A stretch of 34,733 bases of DNA, taken from positions 1 through 34,733 of the forward strand of contig JAEZUY010000014.1 of the NCBI GenBank assembly GCA_023420895.1. Reading direction: 5' to 3'. How positions within the stretch are numbered: position 1 is the first letter of the stretch; the number at the start of each line of letters is the position of its first letter. The stretch is from Bacillota bacterium (GTDB lineage Bacteria > Bacillota > Clostridia > Tissierellales > Gottschalkiaceae). The translations under genes were made by a program, and so were the position numbers. The notes under the pieces are model-generated. The model worked only from the letters and a program-made list of their open reading frames with translations. It did no database searches and had not been told where the DNA came from. This document shows positions 1-7,546 of this stretch, piece by piece.

Positions 1-1366
1 TTATCGGTATTCCAGTTGTAACCATTACTACCACAGTTTCTGCAAAGAATATAATTTGCACCATTGAAACTGAAACTACAAAATATCTTGCCGCTTCGCT
101 CAGTATATCCACTTTATCCGCTATTATAAGTACTGGAAGGAACATTTCTGTAATTCCCGCCATTATCGATCCTGCTATTATTTCTGCCTGAGGAACTTGA
201 AGAATTTTCATAACCGGCAGGAATATCATCCCTACATAATCAAAGAATGGAGTGTATTTTGCAAGTATCATACCTATAATTCCTATTGAACAGAGAAGTG
301 AAATAACTTTCGACACCACTACTGCTCCATCTATTAAACTGTCTTTAACTCTCTTAACTGGACTTCCAGATGCATAAACTTTCTTTGAAGCTCTTTCAAG
401 TCCTCTTTTAAACATCGATATATCATATTTAGATTCTTTCTTTATCTCCTCTTCTGTTAAAACTCTTCCATTGCTGTAAACTGAAGCCTTTTTGCTCAGC
501 GGAGGAATTCTCACTAAGAAGAACGTCACCAGGAATGTTAGGAAAAATGAAGAGAAATACACTTTCAGAAAGTGATCCATAAGTCCTGCTGTCTGAACTA
601 CCAGCGCCGCATACCCTATGCTTACAGCACTGAATGAAGTAGCTATTATTGCCGCTTCTTTCTTTGTGTAGACATTTCCTTTATATAATCTGCTCGTTAT
701 TATAACTGCCATTGTAGAAGATCCTACGAAAGATGCTATAGCGTCTATTGCACTCTTTCCTGGAACTTTAAACAGAGGCCTCATTATAGGTTCGAAAAGC
801 ACTCCTACAAAATCTATGCTTCCATAGTCCAGAAGAAATGGAACAAAGAACGCTCCGACCGGAACTATCCATGCCACTCCAAGAACTATATCCGGAATAA
901 CTACTCCTCCTGTTTTTGGTCCGACTATTATATCCGGTCCCACAAAAGATGTGGTCATTGTAAGTGCATAAAGCAGTATGAACGCCGCTCCTGCTATATA
1001 TAAAAGTATATGTACCACTGAATCTTTTTCATAATATTTTTTTATAGAACTGCCTTCCGGAGCAAAAAATCTCCCGTATATTCCCATTCCTGCATTTCCC
1101 ATTATTACAAAGGCTACAAGCCATAATCCAAAACTTCCAAGTAAATTTATTATAGATGTATATATAACACCGAATACTATATTGCTGCTTCCTGCTATTT
1201 CAACAGGCACGAAGAAAACAAAGACAGCCAGTATAGTGAATAGAAGGAATTTCACAAATCCTATTTTCATATCGCTGCTGCTTAAATCAAAAGTGTCTAT
1301 TACACCAGGGTCATTTAAGTCGAGCTTTTCAATTTCTTCTCTTCCTAAAACAGGTCTTGCTTCCAC
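1..1366 (-). CDS. YjiH-family membrane protein with nucleoside-recognition (Gate) domain, 3' end cut by window
   Basis: This is a polytopic membrane protein that runs off the left edge, about 455 residues visible. I read it from the reverse complement. After a hydrophilic N-terminus of about 35 residues there are many hydrophobic segments, with Gate/YjiH-type stretches such as VGPDIIVGPKTGGVV, GSSTMAVIITSRLYKG and a late PQAEIIAGSIMAGITEMFLP. The family is thought to transport a small solute; the substrate is not established. I chose the GTG at 1366 because AAGGAG sits 9 nt upstream; an in-frame ATG at 1375 abuts that site and is unlikely. A sigma-54 promoter lies directly upstream (1412-1429), and the next gene upstream encodes a sigma-54 activator, so this is probably the target of that two-component system. 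Family call is fairly sure, substrate unknown. Confidence 0.8.
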   Translation of the reverse strand, partial: MEARPVLGREEIEKLDLNDPGVIDTFDLSSSDMKIGFVKFLLFTILAVFVFFVPVEIAGSSNIVFGVIYTSIINLLGSFGLWLVAFVIMGNAGMGIYGRFFAPEGSSIKKYYEKDSVVHILLYIAGAAFILLYALTMTTSFVGPDIIVGPKTGGVVIPDIVLGVAWIVPVGAFFVPFLLDYGSIDFVGVLFEPIMRPLFKVPGKSAIDAIASFVGSSTMAVIITSRLYKGNVYTKKEAAIIATSFSAVSIGYAALVVQTAGLMDHFLKVYFSSFFLTFLVTFFLVRIPPLSKKASVYSNGRVLTEEEIKKESKYDISMFKRGLERASKKVYASGSPVKRVKDSLIDGAVVVSKVISLLCSIGIIGMILAKYTPFFDYVGMIFLPVMKILQVPQAEIIAGSIMAGITEMFLPVLIIADKVDILSEAARYFVVSVSMVQIIFFAETVVVMVTTGIPI

Positions 1367-1411
1367 TTCAATCATCTCCTTAATTTTAATTTCTTATTTG
1401 TCTATTTATAT

Positions 1412-1429
1412 ATGCAAAAGCTGTGCCAA
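1412..1429 (-). promoter_or_regulatory. Sigma-54 (-24/-12) promoter of the YjiH-family gene
   Basis: On the minus strand the sequence reads TTGGCACAGCTTTTGCAT. It matches the sigma-54 consensus TGGCAC-N5-TTGCA, with GG and GC separated by exactly 10 nt. The predicted start, about 12 nt past the GC, leaves a short leader before the Shine-Dalgarno site at about 1375-1380. No competing sigma-70 -10 hexamer stands out here. The adjacent NtrC-type activator gene makes chance occurrence unlikely. Confidence 0.85.
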
Positions 1430-1486
1430 CTTTGTCTTTTACTGAAGATAATCTTTATAAAGCCGTCAGTTAACCCGTTATTAATT

Positions 1487-1510
1487 TTTCATGAAAGTTT
1501 TCACGTGAAA
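1487..1510. promoter_or_regulatory. Candidate upstream activator sites: two tandem palindromes
   Basis: TTTCATGAAA (1487-1496) and TTTCACGTGAAA (1499-1510) are perfect palindromes sharing the half-site TTTCA. They lie roughly 85-110 bp upstream of the predicted start of the sigma-54 promoter, where NtrC-type activators usually bind. Assignment to the neighbouring response regulator is inference. Confidence 0.5.
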
Positions 1511-1521
1511 TATTTATTTCT

Positions 1522-1574
1522 AAAAAAAGAAAAAGTATGAAAAATTATCATAGTCTGCAAATTTTTCATACTTT
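1522..1574 (-). terminator. Terminator after the two-component operon
   Basis: A perfect 15-bp inverted repeat (1532-1546 with 1560-1574, spacer 13 nt) starts 25 nt after the response-regulator stop. On the minus strand it is followed by a T-rich run (1521-1534). The stem is AT-rich, so strength is uncertain. Confidence 0.65.
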
Positions 1575-1598
1575 AAGCTCTGCTATTTATGCAAATAT

Positions 1599-2948
1599 TT
1601 ATTCCATTTTATAATCGTCCAGTTTATTGTAAAGATTTCTCTCACTTATTCCAAGAGTAGCGGCCGTTTTTCTCTTATTCTTGTCCATACGCTCATAAGT
1701 CGCAAGAATATATTCTCTTTCAATATCTTTCAGTTTCTTTCCTATAGGAAGTTTTATCCACTCTCCGCTGTCATCTATGGGAACAGATTCCAGAAGAAAC
1801 TGCGGAAGATCTGAGACATTTATAAACTCGTTCACAGAGAGTGCGACAGTTCTTTCTATTATATTTTCAAGTTCTCTTATATTCCCCGGATATTCATAAT
1901 TTTCTAAAATAGATATAGCCTGATAGGAAACTGAACTTATATTTTTATCGAACTTCTTATTGTATTTATCTAAAAAATGTTTCACTAGAAGAGATATATC
2001 CTCTTTTCTCTCTCTGAGCGGAGGGAGATTGATATTTATAACATTGAGTCTGAAAAAAAGGTCTTCCCTGAAATTTCCTTTTTCAACTTCTTCTTTAAGA
2101 TTCTTGTTTGTAGCCGCTATAAGTCTGAAATCCGAATTTACTGTTTCTGCCGAGCCCAGATGGCTGATTTTCTTATCCTGAATTGCTCTTAAAAGCTTTG
2201 CCTGAATAGACATATCCATATCGCCTATCTCGTCGAGGAAAAGTGTTCCTCCGTCGGCTTCCAGTATCTTCCCCTTGTAATCTTTATCAGCACCTGTAAA
2301 TGCCCCTTTTTTATATCCGAAAAGTTCTGATTCTAAAAGTTCTTTGGGTATTGCGGCACAGTTTATTATCTGCATAGGTCCTTCTTTTCTTATTCCTGAA
2401 TAATGTATCTTTCTCGCTATAAGGTCTTTTCCTGTTCCGCTCTCTCCTGTTATAAGAACGTTTATATCTATATCTTTTATCTTATCTATTATCTCAAATA
2501 CATTCTTCATTTTAGAGCTCCCAGCTATTATATCGACATCTCCTTTTTCTTCTTTCTTTTCTCTGAGCTCTTTAACTTCTCTTGTGAGACCTCTGTATTC
2601 TAATGCCTTATTTATTAAAATTTTAAGACTTCCTATTTCGAGCGGCTTAGTTATATAGTAATACGCTCCGAGCTGAATCGCTTTTACCGAATCTTCTATA
2701 CTCCCGTAAGCCGTCATGGCTATTACTATTATATTTCTGTTTATCTTCTTTATATTCTGAAGCACATCCAGTCCGTGATACTCTCCAAGAAGCTGGTCTA
2801 AAAGCACAAGATCTATATCTTCATTCTCTATTATCTCCATAGCTTCCGGGACTTCTGCGGAAGTTATGACATCATAACTGTCCGAAAGCCCTAGTTCAAG
2901 CGCTGTGAGAATAGACGGTTCATCATCTATTACAAGTATTCTGTTCAA
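1599..2948 (-). CDS. NtrC-family sigma-54-dependent response regulator
   Basis: This transcription activator couples phosphorylation to ATP-driven opening of sigma-54 promoters. The 449 residues show the complete NtrC layout. A receiver domain (about 1-118) has the acidic pair D8/D9, phosphoacceptor D51, T79 and K101. An AAA+ domain (about 140-375) has Walker A GESGTGKD (168-175), the sigma-54-contacting loop GAFTGA (215-220) and Walker B TLFLDE (235-240). A Fis-type helix-turn-helix closes the protein (about 408-449, KTAATLGISERNLYNKL). The start is TTG at 2948, with AGGAGGA 9 nt upstream. It begins 18 nt after the kinase gene, so the two form one operon. The likely target is the YjiH gene, whose sigma-54 promoter lies about 170 nt downstream. 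The protein looks intact and functional. Confidence 0.93.
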   Translation of the reverse strand: MNRILVIDDEPSILTALELGLSDSYDVITSAEVPEAMEIIENEDIDLVLLDQLLGEYHGLDVLQNIKKINRNIIVIAMTAYGSIEDSVKAIQLGAYYYITKPLEIGSLKILINKALEYRGLTREVKELREKKEEKGDVDIIAGSSKMKNVFEIIDKIKDIDINVLITGESGTGKDLIARKIHYSGIRKEGPMQIINCAAIPKELLESELFGYKKGAFTGADKDYKGKILEADGGTLFLDEIGDMDMSIQAKLLRAIQDKKISHLGSAETVNSDFRLIAATNKNLKEEVEKGNFREDLFFRLNVININLPPLRERKEDISLLVKHFLDKYNKKFDKNISSVSYQAISILENYEYPGNIRELENIIERTVALSVNEFINVSDLPQFLLESVPIDDSGEWIKLPIGKKLKDIEREYILATYERMDKNKRKTAATLGISERNLYNKLDDYKME

Positions 2949-2966
2949 TGCAATGTCTCCTCCTGT

Positions 2967-3919
2967 CTAGCTGAAAAATTTTATTATAACTTCTGTTCCT
3001 GAATTTTTTTCACTTTTAATATCTATTATTCCATTATTCTCTAGAACTAATTTTTTTACTATCGACAGCCCCATTCCTGTTCCGCTGGCTTTAGATGTAT
3101 AGAAAAGTTCATATATCTTATTTAGATTTTCAGGCTCTATCCCGACTCCGTCATCTTTTATAATTATTTCTGTAAACTTATCTTTCTTTTCAGCCTTTAA
3201 TTCTATTTCTCCTTTTTCTTTTATAGAATCAACACTGTTCATTAATATATTTAAGACTATCTGCTTAAGCTGATAAGGGTCTATAAATATTTCAGCATTT
3301 TCGATATCTTCCTTTATAACTATATTTTTCTTTTTAATATACGGCTTTATCAGTACTAAAACCTCTTCAAGCACTGAACCTATTTCTATATTTCTTGGAG
3401 ACGGTTTCTGCTGCCTTGAATAGTCGAGAAGAGAATACGTAAGTCTGTCGAGTCTTCCAAGTTCCTGAGGCACTACTGACATGAATTTTTCAAAAAACCT
3501 CTCATCTTCTTTCTTATCCGGAAGCATATCCACAAACATCTTTATAGATGTAAGAGGATTTCTGACTTCATGAGCTATCCCCGCTGACAGAATTCCAAGC
3601 GAGTTCATCTTGTCATTCTGAGCTAAAATCTCATTAGTCTTCTTTTCCTTAGTCATATCAGAAACCGAAAGCAGAAATCCCATGCTCTCTTCACTCTCTT
3701 TAAGCGGAATAAGAGCATATCTTATGAACTTCACCGTTTCATCTTCTGTTTTTAATTCAGCATCATTGATGAATTTTCCTTTTTTAAGAATTTTCCTGCT
3801 GAAATTTTCGAGAATTTCTATGCACTTGAAATCTGTTCCGATATCTATATCTTCATCCAGTATCTCCGAAATCAGACTGTTGCATGCCGTGACCTTTCCG
3901 TCTCTTCCAAAAGCCGCAT
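2967..3919 (-). CDS. C-terminal kinase fragment: PAS remainder, HisKA and HATPase domains
   Basis: This is the 3' half of the split kinase in the -1 frame. The first possible start codon in this frame is the GTG at 3734, which lies inside the PAS-HisKA linker and has no clear Shine-Dalgarno site. A separately translated 255-residue product would keep phosphoacceptor His and the ATP-binding motifs but lose sensing. Confidence 0.65.
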
Positions 3920-4858
3920 TCCAATATCCACATTGTCTATTATCTTTTCTCTCAAATTGTTTTCCTGTTCAAGCTGGGCTGTTCTTAAAGCAACTTCTTT
4001 TTTCAGCTTTCTGTTCACTGCAGCAATTATGAGTGATAATGACAATAATACAGATATCACTGCTATGGCTATCTGTTTCCATTTTTCATTTTCTTCTATA
4101 TTTTCACCAAACCACTTTAACGATATTTTTTCATAAGTTCCATTACGCTGAAGAGTTTTCAGGGCCCTGTTTATATCGTCTATCAGGTTTTCTTTTCCTT
4201 CAGTTCCGGCTATACTGTATCTTATAGTTTCCGATATATTGTCTGCAATCTTTATTTCCTTCTGAAGACCTCTCTTCTGTATATAATAGAGACCTGTGAG
4301 TCTGTTTCCTGCAAAAGCGTCGACTTCTTTATCTATGAGCGCTTCAATGGCTTTTTCCTGATTTTCATACTCTTTTATATCAGAATCTTTCACTCCTGCC
4401 GCTTTGAGCATCTCTTTAGATATATCTCCTCTCTGCACGGCTGCAGTTTTTCCTTTTAAATCGTCTATTCCAAAAATAACTGTATCGTCTTTGAGAACGA
4501 AAATGCTCTGTGAATTGACCAGAGTCTCCTGAGAAAATATCAGATTTTCCGCTCTCGATTCAGACTGATTTATTCCCTGAATCAGATCGGCGTCTCCGTT
4601 TTTTACAAGCTCCAGTGCTGTGTTCCAGTCTGCCGGGATATACTCGACTTCTATTCCAAGCTCTATTGCTATCGCATTCATAAGATCCACATTAAAGCCT
4701 CTGTAGTTTCCTGCTTCATCTATGTACTCGTATGGAGGATAGTCTTTATCCCCAGTAACTTTTAACATTCTTTCTGCATTTGCTCCTGAAGAAAGAAAAA
4801 CTATCGCGGCTATAAAAAATATACTGACTCTCCCAAACAGTTTTTTCATATTCATCAC
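3872..4858 (-). CDS. N-terminal kinase fragment: extracellular solute-binding sensor domain plus membrane anchor
   Basis: This is the 5' half of the split kinase as it would be translated. Its 328 residues hold a signal peptide, the periplasmic-binding-protein-like sensor (KDYPPYEYIDEAGNYRGFNVD is the typical start of a family-3 domain) and one transmembrane helix. The last about 15 residues are out-of-frame tail after the lost base. On its own it could bind ligand but not signal. Confidence 0.7.
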   Translation of the reverse strand: MMNMKKLFGRVSIFFIAAIVFLSSGANAERMLKVTGDKDYPPYEYIDEAGNYRGFNVDLMNAIAIELGIEVEYIPADWNTALELVKNGDADLIQGINQSESRAENLIFSQETLVNSQSIFVLKDDTVIFGIDDLKGKTAAVQRGDISKEMLKAAGVKDSDIKEYENQEKAIEALIDKEVDAFAGNRLTGLYYIQKRGLQKEIKIADNISETIRYSIAGTEGKENLIDDINRALKTLQRNGTYEKISLKWFGENIEENEKWKQIAIAVISVLLSLSLIIAAVNRKLKKEVALRTAQLEQENNLREKIIDNVDIGMRLLEETERSRHATV

Positions 4859-4881
4859 TCTATACCCTTTTCTTCTATATT

Positions 4882-4907
4882 AAAAGAGCTCCCTATTCAG
4901 GAAGCTC
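4882..4907 (-). terminator. Terminator overlapping the end of the MOSC gene
   Basis: On the minus strand an 8-bp stem GAGCTTCC / GGGAGCTC (one G-U pair, 6-nt loop) is followed by TTTTAATAT. It overlaps the stop codon of the MOSC gene and separates the cofactor genes from the two-component operon. Confidence 0.6.
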
Positions 4908-5342
4908 AACTTTTATTATATCGCCTTTTTTAATTTCTCCGCCTTTTACTACCTTTGTAAAAATACCTTCTGCAGGCATTACACATTTACCTACAGTCTT
5001 TCCTATATTGCACATAGTGTGACATTCTTTTCCTATTTGAGTAACTTCATGAACTGTATCTCCTATTTTAAGAACTGTTCCTACTGGAAGTTCATGCAGG
5101 ACTAGCCCCTCAGTAGTAATATTTTCTCCGAATGCTCCAAGAGGAAGATCTTTTATTCCTTCTTCTTCCATCTTGTGGTAGCTTTCTATAGCCAGAAGAC
5201 TTACCTGTCTATGCCATTTTCCTGCATGAGCATCGTCTTCAAGACCGAAATCCTCTATAAAATTTCCTTTTCCTATAGGCTCTTTTTTAATACCTTTTCT
5301 GTCACTTCTGTTTATTTCTAATACTTTTGCCTCTGCTGTCAA
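4893..5342 (-). CDS. MOSC-domain protein
   Basis: MOSC domains are found in molybdenum-cofactor sulfurases and in small stand-alone proteins that handle sulfur or the Mo centre; the exact reaction of this class is not settled. The protein is about 149 residues and almost entirely MOSC domain. It shows DAHAGKWHRQVSLL, the GAFGENITTEGL motif and the cysteine cluster GKECHTMC, with C at the usual active position. The start is ambiguous: ATG at 5357 has no ribosome site, while TTG at 5342 has AAGGTG 6 nt upstream and gives a family-like N-terminus, so I prefer 5342. It is the last gene of the moaC side of the cluster and has its own likely promoter in the 60-nt gap before it. Confidence 0.85.
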   Translation of the reverse strand: MTAEAKVLEINRSDRKGIKKEPIGKGNFIEDFGLEDDAHAGKWHRQVSLLAIESYHKMEEEGIKDLPLGAFGENITTEGLVLHELPVGTVLKIGDTVHEVTQIGKECHTMCNIGKTVGKCVMPAEGIFTKVVKGGEIKKGDIIKVELPE

Positions 5343-5383
5343 AACTAACACCTTCATTCAATGATTTTTATACTTACTCTGAT

Positions 5384-5392
5384 ATTATAACA
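5384..5392 (-). promoter_or_regulatory. Extended -10 promoter before the MOSC gene
   Basis: The minus strand reads TGTTATAAT, an extended -10. It is bracketed by the inverted repeat CTGATA (5379-5384) and TATCAG (5398-5403), which could be an operator. No good -35 is visible, as is usual for extended -10 promoters. Confidence 0.45.
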
Positions 5393-5419
5393 TAAATTAT
5401 CAGTTTTTTATTCATTACG

Positions 5420-6607
5420 CTACATTATAACTTTGCTCTCACTCTTGGTTATAACAGAGTTTATCACTATATTGAATTTAGGATTTATCTCCTGTATTTC
5501 TTTTTTCACATCATTTGCGAGATAGTTGCATCTCTTTTTATCTAAAGGATAGTCTATTTCAAGGTCAAAAATTATATTGCATCTCCTTTTAACACTCGTC
5601 ATTCTGAAATTCCTTATTTTGTAATCTTTATTTATTTCTTTCAGTATATCCACAAATTTCTTCTTAGTTTCAAGGACTACCTCAGGATCTGTAAGTATAG
5701 GGTCCATGTGGACTACTATCTCTATATTGAGCTTCTCTTTAACTTCATCCTCTATTTCATCTATTGATGCATGCGCTTCAGCTATATCTACATAGTCAGG
5801 CACTTCTGCATGAATAGATGCAACTCTTCTTCCTGGACCGTAATCGTGAACCTTTAAATCATGAGTTCCCATTATGAACTCTCCTGATTTTACTATATTG
5901 TCTATTTCTTTAAGAAGCTCTTCGTCAGGAGACATTCCAAGAAGCAGATTCGTTGTCTCCTTAGCTATTGTAAATCCAGTATATAAAATTAAAACAGATA
6001 CTACGGTGCCTATATATCCGTCCAAATTTAAATCGAAAAATTTTCCGACAAGGAGTGCCAGAACAACTCCTAAAGTTGCGAAAACATCGCTTATACTGTC
6101 CATAGCAGTAGCCTTCATTACAGAAGAATTTATTTTTTTTGCAATATATTTATTATATGAATACATCCATACTTTTATGAGCACTGAAAGCGAAAGGATT
6201 ATCATCATTGTAGAATTGAATTCCATTTCTTCAGGATTTATTATCTTTCCTACTGATGATTTTAAAAGCTCAAATCCCACAAGCAATATTACTAATGAAA
6301 CTACTAATGACGCTATATATTCAAATCGTCCGTGTCCCATCGGGTGCTCCTGGTCTGGAGGAGTATTGCTCATCTTTGCACTTATTATAGTTATTGCAGA
6401 TGAGCCAATATCTGTAAGATTATTGAATGCATCCGATATTATAGCGATACTGTTTACAAAAGTTCCTATGAGAATCTTTATTATAAACAGAACTAAATTG
6501 CATATCAGTCCTAAAACTCCTGAAAGAATTCCATATTTCTCTCTTACATCTCTGTCATCTGTATCTTCATAATTTTTTATGAGTCTTCTGGCAAGAATTT
6601 TTATCAT
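5420..6607 (-). CDS. Cation diffusion facilitator (CDF) transporter, manganese-type metal site
   Basis: CDF proteins export divalent metals in exchange for protons across the cytoplasmic membrane. The 395 residues contain six predicted membrane helices, then a cytoplasmic metal-sensing domain (about 240-305) and an extra C-terminal stretch of about 85 residues. The transport site is unusual for zinc: helix 2 reads SDAFNNLTD (NxxxD) and helix 5 reads AMDSISD (DxxxD). Zinc CDFs normally have HxxxD/DxxxD; an N-D/D-D set is what I recall for MntE-type manganese exporters, so I infer Mn2+. The start ATG at 6607 has AAGGGAG 9 nt upstream, lying in the last codons of moaC, so the two genes are translationally linked. 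Its place in a cofactor operon is unexplained. Confidence 0.88.
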   Translation of the reverse strand: MIKILARRLIKNYEDTDDRDVREKYGILSGVLGLICNLVLFIIKILIGTFVNSIAIISDAFNNLTDIGSSAITIISAKMSNTPPDQEHPMGHGRFEYIASLVVSLVILLVGFELLKSSVGKIINPEEMEFNSTMMIILSLSVLIKVWMYSYNKYIAKKINSSVMKATAMDSISDVFATLGVVLALLVGKFFDLNLDGYIGTVVSVLILYTGFTIAKETTNLLLGMSPDEELLKEIDNIVKSGEFIMGTHDLKVHDYGPGRRVASIHAEVPDYVDIAEAHASIDEIEDEVKEKLNIEIVVHMDPILTDPEVVLETKKKFVDILKEINKDYKIRNFRMTSVKRRCNIIFDLEIDYPLDKKRCNYLANDVKKEIQEINPKFNIVINSVITKSESKVIM

Positions 6608-6610
6608 GTC

Positions 6611-7081
6611 TTATTTCTCCCTTATAAAGTCTCCTGATTTTCCTCCAGTTTTTTTCAGGAGTCTCACGTATTCTATTTCCATTCCTTTATCTACACTCTT
6701 GCACATATCGTAAATAGTCAGAGCTGCAAGTGAAACTCCTGTCAGCGCTTCTATTTCAACTCCTGTTTTTCCTACAGTATTTACTTCTGACTGTATATAA
6801 ACTCCGTCTTCTTTTACTTGAAATTTTATATCTGCTCCTGTGAGGAATATATTATGGCACATCGGAATTAAATCACTCGTCTTTTTTATTCCCATAATTC
6901 CTCCTATCTGAGCAACTGAAAGGACATCACCTTTCTTTATCGTTCCTTCTTTGAGTTTTGTGAGCGTTTCTTCATTCATTCTTATGAAACCCTCTGCAAC
7001 AGCAGTTCTCTTAGTTTCACTCTTGTCTGTAACTTCAACCATTCTTGCTCTTCCTTCTTCGTTAAAATGTGTAAAGTCCAT
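6611..7081 (-). CDS. moaC: Cyclic pyranopterin monophosphate synthase MoaC
   Basis: MoaC converts the MoaA product (3',8-cyclo-7,8-dihydro-GTP) to cyclic pyranopterin monophosphate, the second part of step one in molybdenum cofactor synthesis. The 156 residues match the family along their length: AQIGGIMGIKKTSDLIPMCHN, the central VEIEALTGVSLAALTIYDMCK with conserved D and K, and KTGGKSGDF at the end. I start at ATG 7081 because GGAGGTGG lies just upstream; an in-frame ATG at 7123 would lie in the promoter. It heads the moaC-CDF transporter unit. Confidence 0.96.
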   Translation of the reverse strand: MDFTHFNEEGRARMVEVTDKSETKRTAVAEGFIRMNEETLTKLKEGTIKKGDVLSVAQIGGIMGIKKTSDLIPMCHNIFLTGADIKFQVKEDGVYIQSEVNTVGKTGVEIEALTGVSLAALTIYDMCKSVDKGMEIEYVRLLKKTGGKSGDFIREK

Positions 7082-7111
7082 AACTCCACCTCCATTTTTT
7101 ATCTCAAATAT

Positions 7112-7142
7112 ATTATACCACATTATCTGAATTTATATTCAG
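7112..7142 (-). promoter_or_regulatory. moaC promoter with overlapping inverted repeat
   Basis: The minus strand carries an extended -10, TGGTATAAT (7112-7120). Where a -35 would lie (7135-7140) there is instead the inverted repeat CTGAAT-TTAT-ATTCAG (7127-7142), a candidate operator. Confidence 0.55.
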
Positions 7143-7191
7143 TTTTAATTCTTCTTTTATTTAAATGATAATATGATATTTCTTTAAATTT

Positions 7192-7208
7192 ATTGTTATT
7201 ATAACAAT
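7192..7208. promoter_or_regulatory. Palindrome ATTGTTAT-T-ATAACAAT, candidate operator
   Basis: A perfect 8-bp inverted repeat with one central base lies in the AT-rich gap between divergent moaC and the 49-codon ORF. It resembles a regulator site, but the 15-bp TTGTTA...TAACAA spacing does not fit Rex and I cannot assign a regulator. The rest of 7143-7368 is very AT-rich with no other structure I can support. Confidence 0.4.
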
Positions 7209-7368
7209 TATACATTACTGATTATCATTAACATTATTTTATTATTTATTTTTATACTTATTTTTGATATTTTATTATTGTATTTAAAAATTCCTGACAG
7301 TTCTTTCCTCTGTATTATTGTTAATATCTCTATTTTTAAGTTATTATATTGAGAAGGGAGGAATAAAA

Positions 7369-7518
7369 ATGAAATTTAAACTTATAAGTTCGAGAAACGC
7401 CGCTGAATTTGAAAGAATAGTAAACGAATTTATTTCTGAAAATGAAATTTCTAAAATAACTTACGATACTGTTTCTGATAACGGATTCGTAATATTCGTA
7501 GCCTATATTGAATATTAA
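7369..7518 (+). CDS. Small hypothetical protein, 49 aa (possibly Cse60-like)
   Basis: This small ORF runs against the direction of all neighbouring genes. It has a strong ribosome site (GGGAGG, 8 nt before ATG 7369) and a bidirectional terminator right after its stop, so it is probably real. The product is predicted soluble and has an alternating pattern (RIVNEFISEN, KITYDTVSD, FVIFVAYIEY) compatible with a small alpha-beta fold. The pattern faintly recalls Cse60-type sporulation proteins, from memory only. A longer frame starting at 7318 lacks a ribosome site upstream of that start. Function unknown. Confidence 0.65.
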   Translation: MKFKLISSRNAAEFERIVNEFISENEISKITYDTVSDNGFVIFVAYIEY

Positions 7519-7546
7519 AAAAACTGCACTTCTGTGCAGTTTTTTT
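7517..7546. terminator. Bidirectional terminator between the small ORF and moaA
   Basis: An ACTGCAC / GTGCAGT stem with loop TTCT (7524-7539 core) is flanked by A7 on the left and T7 on the right. It can end both the plus-strand small ORF and minus-strand moaA, whose stop codons flank it. Confidence 0.9.

Larger units (their letters stand above)
2967..4858 (-). pseudogene. Sensor histidine kinase (SBP_bac_3-TM-PAS-HisKA-HATPase) split by a 1-nt frameshift
   Basis: Two reading frames together make one classical kinase of about 630 residues. The first (from 4858) has a signal peptide, a family-3 amino-acid-type solute-binding domain (about 30-255), a transmembrane helix (about 265-285) and a short coiled coil, then enters a PAS domain at IIDNVDIG. 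There the frame breaks: the sequence reads GGAATGCGG where GGAATTGCGG would give DIGIAAFGRDGKVTACNS. From about 3917 the -1 frame continues with the rest of PAS, the H-box AHEVRNPLTS, N-box ILMNSVDS, G1 DDGVGIEP and G2 GTGMGLSIVKK. There is no slippery heptamer or other recoding signal, so I favour a one-T deletion or a sequencing error. The upstream GTG at 4858 and the ATG at 4855 are both possible starts behind AAAGGG. The partner is the response regulator 18 nt downstream. Confidence 0.85.

Noticed and set aside
3900..3930. Programmed ribosomal frameshift in the kinase
   Set aside because: No slippery heptamer, internal Shine-Dalgarno element or stimulating hairpin at the break.
5874..6572. 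Long open frame on the plus strand opposite the CDF gene
   Set aside because: It is the shadow of the CDF coding region, with no ribosome site and a low-complexity Ser/Ile-rich product.
7192..7208. Rex or Fur operator
   Set aside because: Half-site spacing is too short for Rex and the bases do not match a Fur box; kept only as an unassigned palindrome.
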